Shown one piece after another: positions 19,274 to 28,553 of a DNA stretch of 64,000 nt; positions within the stretch are counted from its first letter, which is position 1; each line of letters begins with the position of its first letter. The stretch spans positions 29,940 through 93,939 of the forward strand of contig NTKC01000006.1 of NCBI GenBank assembly GCA_002456995.1. Direction: 5' to 3'. The position numbers and the translations under genes were made by a program. Under the pieces are notes generated by a model. That model did no database searches and was not told the DNA's origin. It saw only the letters and a program-made list of their open reading frames with translations. Source of the stretch: Candidatus Thioglobus sp. MED-G25 (GTDB taxonomy: Bacteria > Pseudomonadota > Gammaproteobacteria > Arenicellales > UBA868).

Positions 19274-21118
19274 TCAATCAACAATGTGATACACGGGGGC
19301 TTTCTCCATTGTCCACTCGCCGGACTCTTGGTCGTATTGGGATAAGGTAAAGCAGTGCCAATCAGTATCATCCAGTTTTGGATGATCGGCCCGATAGTAA
19401 TACCCAGGCCAACGGGTCTCAGTGCGGAACATTGTGTGGTGAGTCACTGATTCAGATGCCAGAACCCGGTGCTGTAGCTCCCAGGCCCGTTGTAGTTGGT
19501 GAAGATCTTCAGCCCCGAGATGGTCGAGGTCTTCTTTCAGCATATCCAGCAACTCTAATCCACGGGTCAGCATTGGCTCGTTGGTTATATAGTTAGCACT
19601 GATACCGCCGCAATACTCATCCATGATCTTTTCGAGTCGCTGTAACCCATGCAGCGGCAGGAGATAACTCGGCGACACGGTTCCTGCGACAATCTCATTT
19701 CGACCAACCTGGTAATTCTCTAGAGGCTGGAAGATCGTTTCCTTTAGGTCTTGATACTGTTTTTCACTGACCTGAAACTTGTCGTTCTTCATGTCATTCA
19801 CATAGTTTACCGCCGCCTTTGCAGCAATTCGTCCTTCCGTATACGATCCCGATGAGAATTTGTGAGCGGTACCACCGATCGTATCGCCGGCGCCGAATAG
19901 CCCGTCGACGGTCATCATTCGGTTATACCCCCACTGGTAATCTGACGGTGCATAATCTGAAGGTCCACTCGCCCAGGCACCCGAACAGGTCGCGTGAGAT
20001 CCCATAACATAAGGCTCCGAGGTGGTCAGTTCGGGATTAACATGCTTAGGATCAATATTCTGCGACGCCCAGACGACTGCCTGTCCGATCGTCATTCCCA
20101 AGAAGTTCTCCCAACCAACCTGCTCCTTGTGTGGATCCTGGAAAGCTTCTTTGGTCACCATGCGAATAGGACCCCTGCCAGCTTTCGTTTCTTCTAGGAA
20201 AGCGTGGTTGCGAAGGCAGGTAGGTACAGGGTGCCGATCGATATAATCTCCGACCAGTTCCTTCGTATGGTCATACCACTTAGATTCGTATTCTTCTCCG
20301 TAGGCATTCTCGGTGTACGTCTTGAGGTGAAGAAAATAGGCACCAACCGGTCCGTAACCATCCTTAAATCGGGTCAGCGTTATCCGATTCTCCATCTGCG
20401 TCATTTTTGCACCGACAAGTATCGGCAATGCATAAGCCGATGCACTGCTCCAAGGGGCGTACCACGTGCGACCCATGCCCTCACCGACTGCCCGCGGCTT
20501 AAAGATGTGTGAAGCACCGCCAGCGCAAACGATGACAGCTTTGGCACGGAAAACATAGAAATCTCCCGTTCGAACATTGAAACCGACCGCACCCGCAACT
20601 CGGTTAGGCTTTGCCTCATCCATCAGCAGGTGGGTCACCATAATGCGGTTGTATACTTCGGTAGCAGCTTTCCTGGCCGCCTCGGCCACGATCGGCTTGT
20701 AACTTTCGCCGTGTATCATGATCTGCCATTTCCCTTCACGCAGATATCGCCCGGTTTCCGGGTCTTTCATGATCGGCAGGCCCCACTCCTCAAACTTGTG
20801 CACACTAGAGTCAACGTGGCGAGCGATGTCATAACCCAGATCTTCACGAACAAGACCCATAAGGTCGTTGCGGGCGTAGCGGACATGGTCCTCAGGTTGG
20901 TTCTCGTCCCATTGCATACCCATGTAACAGTTGATTGCATATAGGCCCTGTGCAACAGCACCGCTGCGCTCAATATTTGCTTTTTCGACGCAAACGATCT
21001 TTAGATCCCGACCCCAATGCCTGGATTCGTAGGTAGCACCGCAACCGGCCATACCACCCCCGATCACAAGAATATCGGAATCGACGAATATAGTTTTTCT
21101 ATTCGAAAACAGGCCCAC
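19274..21118 (-). CDS. aprA: Adenylylsulfate reductase, alpha subunit
   Basis: FAD subunit of dissimilatory APS reductase. In sulfur oxidisers it runs in reverse, making APS from sulfite and AMP in the cytoplasm. The 614-residue chain has the FAD-binding ILVIGGGMAGCGATYESRHWG near the N-terminus, VEKANIERSGAVAQGLYAIN, VICAGGASHIFKPRAVGEGMG and MGSHATCSGAWASGP, all typical of AprA. It begins with GTG at 21118, sharing one base with the aprB stop (TAGTG), so translation is coupled. It is the last gene of aprM-aprB-aprA. ATP sulfurylase, which would finish APS conversion to sulfate, is not in the window. No terminator hairpin is obvious after the gene. Confidence 0.97.
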   Translation of the reverse strand: MGLFSNRKTIFVDSDILVIGGGMAGCGATYESRHWGRDLKIVCVEKANIERSGAVAQGLYAINCYMGMQWDENQPEDHVRYARNDLMGLVREDLGYDIARHVDSSVHKFEEWGLPIMKDPETGRYLREGKWQIMIHGESYKPIVAEAARKAATEVYNRIMVTHLLMDEAKPNRVAGAVGFNVRTGDFYVFRAKAVIVCAGGASHIFKPRAVGEGMGRTWYAPWSSASAYALPILVGAKMTQMENRITLTRFKDGYGPVGAYFLHLKTYTENAYGEEYESKWYDHTKELVGDYIDRHPVPTCLRNHAFLEETKAGRGPIRMVTKEAFQDPHKEQVGWENFLGMTIGQAVVWASQNIDPKHVNPELTTSEPYVMGSHATCSGAWASGPSDYAPSDYQWGYNRMMTVDGLFGAGDTIGGTAHKFSSGSYTEGRIAAKAAVNYVNDMKNDKFQVSEKQYQDLKETIFQPLENYQVGRNEIVAGTVSPSYLLPLHGLQRLEKIMDEYCGGISANYITNEPMLTRGLELLDMLKEDLDHLGAEDLHQLQRAWELQHRVLASESVTHHTMFRTETRWPGYYYRADHPKLDDTDWHCFTLSQYDQESGEWTMEKAPVYHIVD

Positions 21119-21582
21119 TAGACCACCCCCTGTTTGAGTTGATCAGGTCTAAGAGCTGGTAATCCACCCGAAACATTCAGCACCTCCGGTTCGTGGGCCA
21201 GTTCTTGTGAATGAATGTCTTCAGCATTAGGTACTGGAAATTCAGCCGGTGACTGTATAGATCCCCATTTAGTGGTCCGGATCGGCGAGACGAAATTCTT
21301 TTCGCGGCCGTCACGGAACTTAATTTTCCAAGAAATCGTGCCCTTTTCTTCTTCCCGGAGTACTCGCACACTGTGTCCGAGTGGTGCGAAATCTGCATAA
21401 CCGCGGGCATCTATCGCATTTTGTGGACAGGCCTTTACGCAGGAATAACACTCCCAGCACATATTGGGCTCGATGTTATAGGCACGACGCGTCGTTTTAT
21501 CGATATGCATAATGTCGGAAGGACATATGTCGACACAATGTCCACAACCATCGCAACGAGTCATATAAACAAAAGTTGGCAT
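21118..21582 (-). CDS. aprB: Adenylylsulfate reductase, beta subunit
   Basis: The iron-sulfur subunit passing electrons between AprA and the membrane partner. In 154 residues it has two ferredoxin-type [4Fe-4S] motifs, CDGCGHCVDICP and CWECYSCVKACP, then the AprB-specific C-terminal tail that wraps around AprA (ISWKIKFRDGREKNFVSPIRT, and later SPAEFPVP). The ATG at 21582 has a weak upstream AGGAG. It sits 25 bases after aprM and overlaps aprA by one base. Confidence 0.97.
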   Translation of the reverse strand: MPTFVYMTRCDGCGHCVDICPSDIMHIDKTTRRAYNIEPNMCWECYSCVKACPQNAIDARGYADFAPLGHSVRVLREEEKGTISWKIKFRDGREKNFVSPIRTTKWGSIQSPAEFPVPNAEDIHSQELAHEPEVLNVSGGLPALRPDQLKQGVV

Positions 21583-21607
21583 GATGTTCCGTTATCTCCT
21601 GTATCGA

Positions 21608-22393
21608 TCAATACTGCCGAGGCAGTCTGTTGTTGCTTCCAAAAATTTCAGGTTTATCTGCGGGGGCTGGTAAATTGCTCCGTGAACCATCTGCCTCTGC
21701 GATACGTTTCTGCAGAGCAGCCGCTGGCTTGAAAAACATGTGCGAGAACTTTGACCACGGAACAGATCCAAAAAGTACTGCGGTCGCGATTAGGTATAAC
21801 GCAAACATAAGATTTGCCCCTGATACATCTGTTGCCTGCATCCACCCCCAAACCAGACCCAACGTCACGCTGATGAGTAGCGAAAGGATGAACAAGTCGG
21901 CACGCACAATACGAAATGGCGAGTGACCTTCTGCGACAACATCCACTCGAATGAAGAACCAAAACCAGTAGCCACCAACACAAACCAGTAGACCTCCGAT
22001 ATACCAGATTAAGGGCCAAATGGCGGGCGCAGGTGTGACAGACGTTGGATAGCAGAACACCAGAATGGCTGTGGCAATGACATGGGCGAGGAACCCGTAC
22101 ATAGTCAAAAGATGGGCAATTCTCCGCCGGGCATTACAGAATTCACCAGACATTAGGCCGTCGACCACGGCTGATCGTACCGCCAGGGCCACAACTTCCC
22201 CACCACCGACCTGTCGCGCCCCACTGTTTTTTTGTTGTTGCCAGTTTTTAAAGAAGTACTTGGCGCTTTTTTTATGAATGACGTCATAGAGCGTGCCACC
22301 CACGACCAGTACTACCATGATAATGACATACGCCTGCATGAAGGCCGGTGACAGAAAGCCCGAAATTTCGACGAAGGGATTGCTGGTGAACAT
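21608..22393 (-). CDS. aprM: APS reductase membrane anchor AprM
   Basis: A membrane protein of about 261 residues with five or more hydrophobic helices (for example IIMVVLVVGGTLYDVIH, VIATAILVFCY, LIWYIGGLLVCVGGYWFW, FILSLLISVTLGLVWGW). It carries several His residues between helices that could bind haem. It precedes aprBA, the arrangement of sulfur oxidisers that use AprM instead of QmoABC to connect APS reductase with the quinone pool. Its product would accept or donate electrons at the cytoplasmic face of the inner membrane. ATG 22393 follows GGAG; a GTG one codon upstream is possible. Confidence 0.88.
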   Translation of the reverse strand: MFTSNPFVEISGFLSPAFMQAYVIIMVVLVVGGTLYDVIHKKSAKYFFKNWQQQKNSGARQVGGGEVVALAVRSAVVDGLMSGEFCNARRRIAHLLTMYGFLAHVIATAILVFCYPTSVTPAPAIWPLIWYIGGLLVCVGGYWFWFFIRVDVVAEGHSPFRIVRADLFILSLLISVTLGLVWGWMQATDVSGANLMFALYLIATAVLFGSVPWSKFSHMFFKPAAALQKRIAEADGSRSNLPAPADKPEIFGSNNRLPRQY

Positions 22394-22525
22394 CACATCA
22401 CTCCATGATTTCCTGGTATAGCGCCCGTATTAGATTAGGCAGTGGCCCAAGGGGTCCGTGTGATCTGCTTAAACCCTGTGGGAAGACCGAACTCTACGCC
22501 TTTGTTTGTGCCTAGACTAATCAGA

Positions 22526-22558
22526 ATTTATCGCGACCGGGATAAATAACGTTTATTT
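22526..22558. promoter_or_regulatory. Overlapping inverted repeats upstream of aprMBA
   Basis: ATTTATC (22526-22532) pairs with GATAAAT (22541-22547) around an 8-base GC-rich loop. The same sequence continues into AAATAA (22544-22549) and TTATTT (22553-22558), so two inverted repeats share an arm. The site lies about 135 bases upstream of the aprM start, in the 248-base gap between lgt and aprM. It could be an operator for the apr operon. Nothing else is obvious in this gap, and I found no convincing promoter hexamers. Confidence 0.4.
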
Positions 22559-22641
22559 CTACTGAGCACTCCGGCGTGTTATACCTCATAACTAACCAGC
22601 CCCAGCAGCAATCGACCAGTTCCCCACGAATCCAACATGTG

Positions 22642-23424
22642 TCAAGTCTGACGGGACCGACTGGCCAACAAGAGCCAAAGTCCTGCGATCAGCATTGGCA
22701 AACACAACAATTGTCCCATCGACAGTCCATCGAGAATGACCAGTCCGAGGTGGGCATCGGGCTCTCTGAAAAATTCAACCGTGAACCGAAATACCGCGTA
22801 ACAGATAAGGAAAAGTCCCGACACACTCCCAGCAACCCTTGGCTTCGATGAATAAGTCCAGATGATCAAAAATAGCAACAGCCCTTCAAGTCCCGCTTCA
22901 TAAATCTGTGACGGGTGTCTTGCTAAAGGACCTGCAGATGGAAAAATCATCGCCCAGGGCACATCCGACACCCGCCCCCAAAGCTCCTCGTTAATAAAGT
23001 TCCCCAGCCGTCCCGCACCCAGACCCAGGGGACACAATGGTGCCAGGAAGTCTGAAACGGACAGGAAACTACGGCCGGAACGCCTGGCGTACAGAGCAAG
23101 CGCAACACAGGCCCCGATCAACCCACCGTGAAACGACATACCGCCCGACCAGATATACATCAAGGCAACCGGATGCTCCAAATAATAACCAACGTTATAG
23201 AAAAGAACGTAACCGAGGCGTCCACCAACAATCACCCCCACTGCCACATAAAACAGGAGATCCCAGACCTGCTGTGACGACCAAGTAGAGCCAGGTGCTC
23301 GGGCACGCAGTACACCCAATGCGCCACCGCCAAGGAATCCGATCAAATACATGACGCCGTACCAGTGGACCGTTAGCGGTCCAACAGCAAATACGACGGG
23401 ATCAATTGAGGGGTAGGTCAACAT
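22642..23424 (-). CDS. lgt: Prolipoprotein diacylglyceryl transferase
   Basis: The first enzyme of bacterial lipoprotein maturation. It moves diacylglycerol from phosphatidylglycerol to the lipobox cysteine in the inner membrane. The 260-residue polytopic protein shows the family features: VHWYGVMYLIGFLGG, GGRLGYVLFYN, GGMSFHGGLIG, and the Lgt signature around GLGAGRLGNFINEELWGR (Arg, Asn and Glu). The LysM lipoprotein encoded at 27443-27979 would be one of its substrates. It lies on the same strand as the acetoacetate-CoA ligase gene, 107 bases downstream. Confidence 0.96.
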   Translation of the reverse strand: MLTYPSIDPVVFAVGPLTVHWYGVMYLIGFLGGGALGVLRARAPGSTWSSQQVWDLLFYVAVGVIVGGRLGYVLFYNVGYYLEHPVALMYIWSGGMSFHGGLIGACVALALYARRSGRSFLSVSDFLAPLCPLGLGAGRLGNFINEELWGRVSDVPWAMIFPSAGPLARHPSQIYEAGLEGLLLFLIIWTYSSKPRVAGSVSGLFLICYAVFRFTVEFFREPDAHLGLVILDGLSMGQLLCLPMLIAGLWLLLASRSRQT

Positions 23425-23531
23425 CTATAAGAATCAGGTGGTTTCAATTCAGTGTTATGAGTCCACATCAACTGACTTTAAGTGGCACAATTGAACATCA
23501 TCATCCGGCCTCTGCGGGAAATCGCTCAGGA

Positions 23532-25490
23532 TCAATGTTTTAGCTCCGGCAAATCTATAAAAAGGTCGAGCGCCTCTGGGTTTGCGAGTGCCTCTCGGTT
23601 TTTCACTAGTTCGCCATGAATGACTTTGCGAACCGCTAGTTCAACAATCTTGCCACTCTTGGTGCGTGGGATGTCAGATACCTGTACGATTCGCGCCGGC
23701 ACATGACGAGGTGTTGTGTTTTGTCGAATCTTGGCACGAATGACATCCGCAAGATCACTATCCAGGACAATCCCCTCTCTTAAACGCACAAATAGTACAA
23801 CTCGGACATCGCCGTCAAATTGCTGGCCGACCACCAGGCTTTCAATGACTTGGTCAATCTGTTCGGCCTGCCGATAAATCTCGGCTGTACCGATCCGCAC
23901 TCCCCCGGGATTAAGGACTGCATCAGAACGTCCATAGATAATCATCCCCCCGTGCTCGGTTTCAGCGACATAATCGCCATGACACCAGATGTTCGAAAAT
24001 TTATCGAAGTAGGCTGCATGATACTTCTGATCTTTCGGGTCACCCCAGAAACCAATAGGCATACAGGGAAACGAATTTCTACAGGTCAATTCACCTTTCT
24101 GACCCGGCTCCAGAATGTCGCCTGAGTCGTCCCGGACCTCCACCTGCATCCCCAACCCCTTACACTGGATTTCGCCACGCCGCACGGGCAATGTCGGATT
24201 TCCAAGAACAAAGCAGGACACGATATCGGTACCCCCTGAAATCGATGACAGACATACATCTTGTTTGATCGACTGGTAAACATAATCGAAACTTTCCGGC
24301 ATCAGTGGTGACCCTGTGGAAAGCACACTACGCAAGTCAGTCAGATCGTGTGTTTCTTTCGGATGAATACCAGCTTTGTTTGCCGCGTCAATAAACTTAG
24401 CCGAAGTGCCGAAGATATTCATTTTTTCCTCGGATACGAAATCGAAAAGGACGTTTCCGTCAGGGTAGAACGGTGATCCATCATACAGTCCGAGAATCGC
24501 GTCACTGGCAAGACCCGACACGAGCCAATTCCACATCATCCAGCCACAGGTCGTAAAGTAAAACAGTCGATCGCCTGGGTGGACATCAGCATGCAACCTG
24601 TGTTCCTTGAGATGCTGGAGCAGCGTACCACCAGCACCATGGATGATCGCTTTCGGAACCCCCGTCGTACCCGAGGAATACATGATGTAAAGGGGATGGT
24701 TAAATGGCAGTTTTTTGAATTCGATAGAATCAGTTGGAACCAGAAACTCCTCCAGTAATACACCGTCCGTGATCCGCCTGACGTCGGGTTGATCGGTCAC
24801 CAGGGGAACGACTACAACCTTTTCCAGCGATGGTAACCCTGCCCGGATAGCGTTCAGTTTTTCGAGCGAGTGATGTGAATTGCCGTTGTAGAAATAGCCA
24901 TCCGCACTGAACAATACTTTTGGTTTAATTTGACCAAACCGGTCGAGCACACCCTGGACACCAAAATCTGGGGAACAAGATGACCAGATAGCACCCAGCG
25001 ATGCAGATGCCAGCATGGCGGAGATGGTTTCAGGCATGTTCGGCATGAACGCACAGACTCGATCCCCCGCCTCAACGCCTATTGACCGTAGCGCGGCGGC
25101 AATATCAGCCACCTGCCGATAGAGTTCCGCGTGGCTGACCACCCGTCTGACTAAGTTCTCGGAACGAAACACCATCGCTGGTGAATCGTCCCGCCTGGTC
25201 AACAGGTGGCTGGCAAAATTTATCCGGCTATCCGGAAACCACCTGGCACCAGGCATGTGATCACGATTTTCTACCGTGCGTTCATCAGGTGATCTAGGAG
25301 GCAGACCACAGAAATCCCACAGGCACTCCCAGAATACATTCGGCTGCGCCACTGACCAAGCGTGTACTGCATTGAAATCTAGCAACGACTGGCCAGTTTT
25401 TGACTCAACTTGACGGACAAATTTCGTGATGTTCGCGTTGGCAATTCTAGAAGAAGAAGGCTGCCACAGAATTTCTGATACCGTGTTCAT
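23532..25490 (-). CDS. Acetoacetate-CoA ligase
   Basis: An AMP-forming acyl-CoA synthetase of about 652 residues, activating acetoacetate to acetoacetyl-CoA with ATP. The N-terminal region (LWQPSSSRIANANITKFV, then WECLWDFCGLP) and length are those of acetoacetyl-CoA synthetases, not acetyl-CoA synthetases. The P-loop-like YSSGTTGVPKAIIHGAGG, GWMMWNWLVSGLA and the C-terminal PRTKSGKIVELAVRKV (acetylatable Lys) are present. ATG 25490 follows GGAAG; a TTG at 25499 is an alternative start. It would let the cell use ketone bodies or recycle acetoacetate from polyhydroxybutyrate or leucine breakdown. Confidence 0.92.
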   Translation of the reverse strand: MNTVSEILWQPSSSRIANANITKFVRQVESKTGQSLLDFNAVHAWSVAQPNVFWECLWDFCGLPPRSPDERTVENRDHMPGARWFPDSRINFASHLLTRRDDSPAMVFRSENLVRRVVSHAELYRQVADIAAALRSIGVEAGDRVCAFMPNMPETISAMLASASLGAIWSSCSPDFGVQGVLDRFGQIKPKVLFSADGYFYNGNSHHSLEKLNAIRAGLPSLEKVVVVPLVTDQPDVRRITDGVLLEEFLVPTDSIEFKKLPFNHPLYIMYSSGTTGVPKAIIHGAGGTLLQHLKEHRLHADVHPGDRLFYFTTCGWMMWNWLVSGLASDAILGLYDGSPFYPDGNVLFDFVSEEKMNIFGTSAKFIDAANKAGIHPKETHDLTDLRSVLSTGSPLMPESFDYVYQSIKQDVCLSSISGGTDIVSCFVLGNPTLPVRRGEIQCKGLGMQVEVRDDSGDILEPGQKGELTCRNSFPCMPIGFWGDPKDQKYHAAYFDKFSNIWCHGDYVAETEHGGMIIYGRSDAVLNPGGVRIGTAEIYRQAEQIDQVIESLVVGQQFDGDVRVVLFVRLREGIVLDSDLADVIRAKIRQNTTPRHVPARIVQVSDIPRTKSGKIVELAVRKVIHGELVKNREALANPEALDLFIDLPELKH

Positions 25491-25512
25491 GTCTTCCAAG
25501 ACTAATTGTTAA

Positions 25513-25530
25513 CTGACCCATTAAGGTCAG
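25513..25530. promoter_or_regulatory. Inverted repeat in the acetoacetate-CoA ligase/proS divergent region
   Basis: CTGACC (25513-25518) and GGTCAG (25525-25530) form a perfect repeat around CATTAA. It lies 23 bases upstream of the ligase start codon, in the 190-base divergent gap with proS, a position suitable for a repressor site. No regulator gene is adjacent. Confidence 0.35.
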
Positions 25531-25680
25531 CGCGTTAAGATAAAACCAGTAGAACCTGGCGACCCCCAAACTGGATATTCTAACAATCTTAATTGGCAAG
25601 ACTTCAGCCAACCATCCTAGAGGGAACGGCGCAAACCGCTTACACTAACGATTCTCGCCAACCCAGGTAAAGCAGCAACC

Positions 25681-27393
25681 ATGCGAACTTCCCAGTTTCT
25701 TCTCGCGACCCTTAGAGAAACCCCAGCCGATGCGGAGATTATTAGTCACCAACTGATGCTCCGAGCCGGACTGATCAGACAGGTCGCAGCCGGTGTCTAC
25801 AACTGGCTACCACTAGGTCACCGCGTGCTTCGCAAAGTCGAAACTGTAGTGCGTGAAGAAATGAATACAAGTGGTGCCCAGGAGGTCCTGCTACCTGCCA
25901 TCCAACCCGCTGAACTATGGCGTGCATCGGGGCGTTGGGAGGACTATGGACCGGAATTACTGAGACTGACTGATCGGCATCAACGCGATTTCTGTTTTGG
26001 CCCCACCCATGAGGAAGTGATCACCACCCTAGCCAAGTCCGAAATACGCAGCTATCGCCAGCTGCCTCTCAACCTGTACCAGATTCAGACCAAGTTTCGA
26101 GATGAGATTCGGCCGCGATTCGGTGTCATGCGTGCACGCGAATTCATTATGAAAGATGCCTATTCCTTTGATGCCGATACAAAGGGTATGGCCAATAGTT
26201 ACCAAACCATGTACGACACTTATCAGCGAATTTTTGATCGCCTGGGATTGGAAGCCCGTGCTGTCGAGGCAGATAGTGGCAGCATTGGCGGAAGCTTTTC
26301 GCATGAATTCCATGTATTGGCTGATTCAGGTGAAGACGCGATTGCCCTTTGTCCCGAAGCCGGCTATTCAGCAAATATTGAAAAAGTAACCCTGGAACCG
26401 CTACTGGCTGAAAGACCCTCTCCGGGTACAGCGATGGGCGAGATTGACACCCCTGGCCAGCACACTATTGCCAATCTATGCCAATTCCTCGCGATCCAGC
26501 CCCAACAAACGATTAAGACGCTGATTGTCGCAGGTGCTGACGGTGGTGTTGTTGCACTCATTCTCCGCGGCGATCATGAGCTCAATAGCGTAAAAGCAGA
26601 GACACTGAACGAGATTGCCAAACCACTGCGGATGGCCAGTGCAGATGAAATCCGCAAGGCAACCGGTTCGGAAACCGGTTCGGTCGGTCCGGTAGGACTT
26701 TCGTTTCCTGTTGTTGCTGACCACAGTGCTGCTGTACTCGCAGACTTTGTTTGCGGCGCAAACCAGAACGATAAACACCTAAAAAACGTCAACTGGGTGC
26801 GCGACCTTCCAGAACCCGCAGTAGCGGATATCCGACAGGCTATAGACGGAGATCCCTGCCCCACCGACCTGTCAAAGACAATCCAAATCCGGCGAGGAAT
26901 TGAAGTAGGGCATGTTTTTCAGTTGGGCACCAAGTACAGCAAAGCACTGGGAGCCACCTATCTCGATAAAGAGGGTAAAGCGCAACCGATGTATATGGGC
27001 TGTTATGGGATTGGCATCACTCGGATCGTGGCAGCGGCGATCGAACAGAACCACGATGAACACGGCATCATATGGCCTGACCCCATCACGCCGTTCGACG
27101 TGGGCATCGTGCCCATTGGCCTGCACAAGTCAGCCACCGTCAAGTCTGCAGTGGAACGGCTTCATACCGAACTGACAAGCTGCGGATTTGAAGTTCTGAT
27201 CGACGATCGGAATGAGCGTCCCGGCGTCATGTTTTCAGAGATGGACCTGATGGGTTTTCCGCATCGGCTGGTAATTGGTGAGCGTGGCCTCAAATCCGGG
27301 ACAATTGAGTACCGTAACCGCCGCTCCGGTGTGACCAATGATTATCCACTCGACGAGGTCGTACAAGCGCTCGAGGCTTTGCGCGAACTATAG
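25681..27393 (+). CDS. proS: Prolyl-tRNA synthetase (bacterial type with editing domain)
   Basis: Charges tRNA-Pro. The 570 residues match the bacterial type with an inserted editing domain. Class II motifs are visible: motif 1 around GVYNWLPLGHRVLRKVE with REEMNTSGAQEVLLPAI, motif 2 in TKFRDEIRPRFGVMRAREFIMKDAYSF, and motif 3 in MGCYGIGITRIVAAAIEQ. The insertion (about residues 220-400) includes LILRGDHELNSVKAETL and ADFVCGANQNDKH of the YbaK-like domain. The C-terminal anticodon-binding domain ends with the usual EALREL-like stretch. It is monocistronic. Confidence 0.97.
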   Translation: MRTSQFLLATLRETPADAEIISHQLMLRAGLIRQVAAGVYNWLPLGHRVLRKVETVVREEMNTSGAQEVLLPAIQPAELWRASGRWEDYGPELLRLTDRHQRDFCFGPTHEEVITTLAKSEIRSYRQLPLNLYQIQTKFRDEIRPRFGVMRAREFIMKDAYSFDADTKGMANSYQTMYDTYQRIFDRLGLEARAVEADSGSIGGSFSHEFHVLADSGEDAIALCPEAGYSANIEKVTLEPLLAERPSPGTAMGEIDTPGQHTIANLCQFLAIQPQQTIKTLIVAGADGGVVALILRGDHELNSVKAETLNEIAKPLRMASADEIRKATGSETGSVGPVGLSFPVVADHSAAVLADFVCGANQNDKHLKNVNWVRDLPEPAVADIRQAIDGDPCPTDLSKTIQIRRGIEVGHVFQLGTKYSKALGATYLDKEGKAQPMYMGCYGIGITRIVAAAIEQNHDEHGIIWPDPITPFDVGIVPIGLHKSATVKSAVERLHTELTSCGFEVLIDDRNERPGVMFSEMDLMGFPHRLVIGERGLKSGTIEYRNRRSGVTNDYPLDEVVQALEALREL

Positions 27394-27442
27394 CCGTCAG
27401 TCCACGTCTAATAGGCGCACAAGATCCAGCGTTTAAAATATC

Positions 27443-27979
27443 TTAGTCGAGCGCTTTGTTCAGGTACTCAATATCTGATTTCTCGATCACGCCTAGAGCC
27501 CATGCTCCGCGGGTTTTTGCATGATCTATCGCCAGCTGAATCTGCTGCTCGCTGGCCTCTCGGTCGATATGCAACGCCTGGCCCGGATAGATCAGGTCGG
27601 GATCGTAGATGTTGTCGCGATTTCGTTTGTACAGCAGAGGCCACTGGTAGGAATCACCATAAACCTGTGCCTGTCCAGAGATTCCCCACAGATGATCGCC
27701 CGACTGAACAATGTAACGACTGATCAGTGCTGGTCCCGTACTGCCTGAAGAGGCAGTGGTGTCGGAATCAGACGCAGAGGACATAGACGCCAGGAGTTCA
27801 TCGATCTCCGCCAGGAGACCCGAATTGTCGGTAGACGGTGCTGGTGCTGGTGCTGGTGCTGCAGCCGTAGCAGTTCCTGCCTCGGCTTCTGTCGGCTTTG
27901 CGGTGGTACAGCCACTCACTACAAAAACGATAGCGAACACCCCCAGGAGGATTCGAACTGCACTGAAGTGATGGTTCAT
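27443..27979 (-). CDS. LysM-domain lipoprotein
   Basis: A 178-residue lipoprotein. A signal with lipobox VSGC places the lipidated Cys at residue 24. A low-complexity Ala/Pro/Thr linker (about residues 33-50, with repeated AP) follows, then a Ser/Asp-rich stretch. One LysM domain begins YIVQSGDHLWGISGQ and ends DPDLIYPGQALHI, with a short helical tail. LysM binds N-acetylglucosamine of peptidoglycan, so the protein probably attaches the outer membrane to, or acts near, the cell wall. There is no catalytic domain. It is convergent with proS. Confidence 0.9.
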   Translation of the reverse strand: MNHHFSAVRILLGVFAIVFVVSGCTTAKPTEAEAGTATAAAPAPAPAPSTDNSGLLAEIDELLASMSSASDSDTTASSGSTGPALISRYIVQSGDHLWGISGQAQVYGDSYQWPLLYKRNRDNIYDPDLIYPGQALHIDREASEQQIQLAIDHAKTRGAWALGVIEKSDIEYLNKALD

Positions 27980-28106
27980 GAGGTCTCTCGCGGGTTCAGT
28001 TTTCTTGTAAAATCAGGGTTCTGTGTGCAACTATGAATACAGCACCTGCACAAATTGCAAACTAACACTCGCGTTTACCGGTGTCAAGAAATTTGGAGTA
28101 TTCAGC

Positions 28107-28448
28107 ATGCCAATCACCATCTTTCACAACCCGCGCTGCTCAAAGTCCAGGGCAACCCTGGCACTCCTGCATGAACATGGCCATTCTCCTGAAATCATAG
28201 AGTATTTGAAAGCACCCCCTGACAGCTCAACGCTACGCATGCTCGCGAACAAGCTGGGCCTACCTCTATCTGCCATGGTCCGCACGGGAGAACAGGAATT
28301 CACAGACTACAACCTGACCAATGCGAATGATGACGCATTGGCAACCGCAATCAGCGAACACCCAATCCTGCTGCAACGACCGATTGTTGTCTCCGGCGAC
28401 CGGGCAGCCATAGGTCGCCCGCCTGAATCCGTACTCGACATTCTCTGA
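28107..28448 (+). CDS. ArsC family reductase (YfgD-like, glutaredoxin-type)
   Basis: A 113-residue thioredoxin-fold protein of the ArsC family. It begins MPITIFHNPRCSKSRATLALL, with the single active Cys in NPRCSKSR, and has the family's Arg-containing LLQRPIVVSGDRAAIGRPPE region. This is the glutathione/glutaredoxin-linked arsenate reductase type. The shorter YfgD subgroup is often found without other arsenic genes, as here, so arsenate reduction is possible but unproven. ATG 28107 follows GGAG; the frame upstream to 28023 lacks family similarity. In many gammaproteobacteria a homologue lies near hda, which is the convergent neighbour here. Confidence 0.88.
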   Translation: MPITIFHNPRCSKSRATLALLHEHGHSPEIIEYLKAPPDSSTLRMLANKLGLPLSAMVRTGEQEFTDYNLTNANDDALATAISEHPILLQRPIVVSGDRAAIGRPPESVLDIL

Positions 28449-28553
28449 CTGAGTGCGCAGCCCACGGGGCCCGACTAAACCGCTGGGCCGGCAGCTCCCC
28501 CTAGACGCCAATGTTCTGGGTTGAACTGTGAATATCTGGTTGAAACTTCCAAG

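Noticed and set aside
27833-27865. GCTGGT tandem repeat
   Set aside because: It is in frame and encodes the Ala-Pro linker of the LysM lipoprotein, not an independent repeat element.
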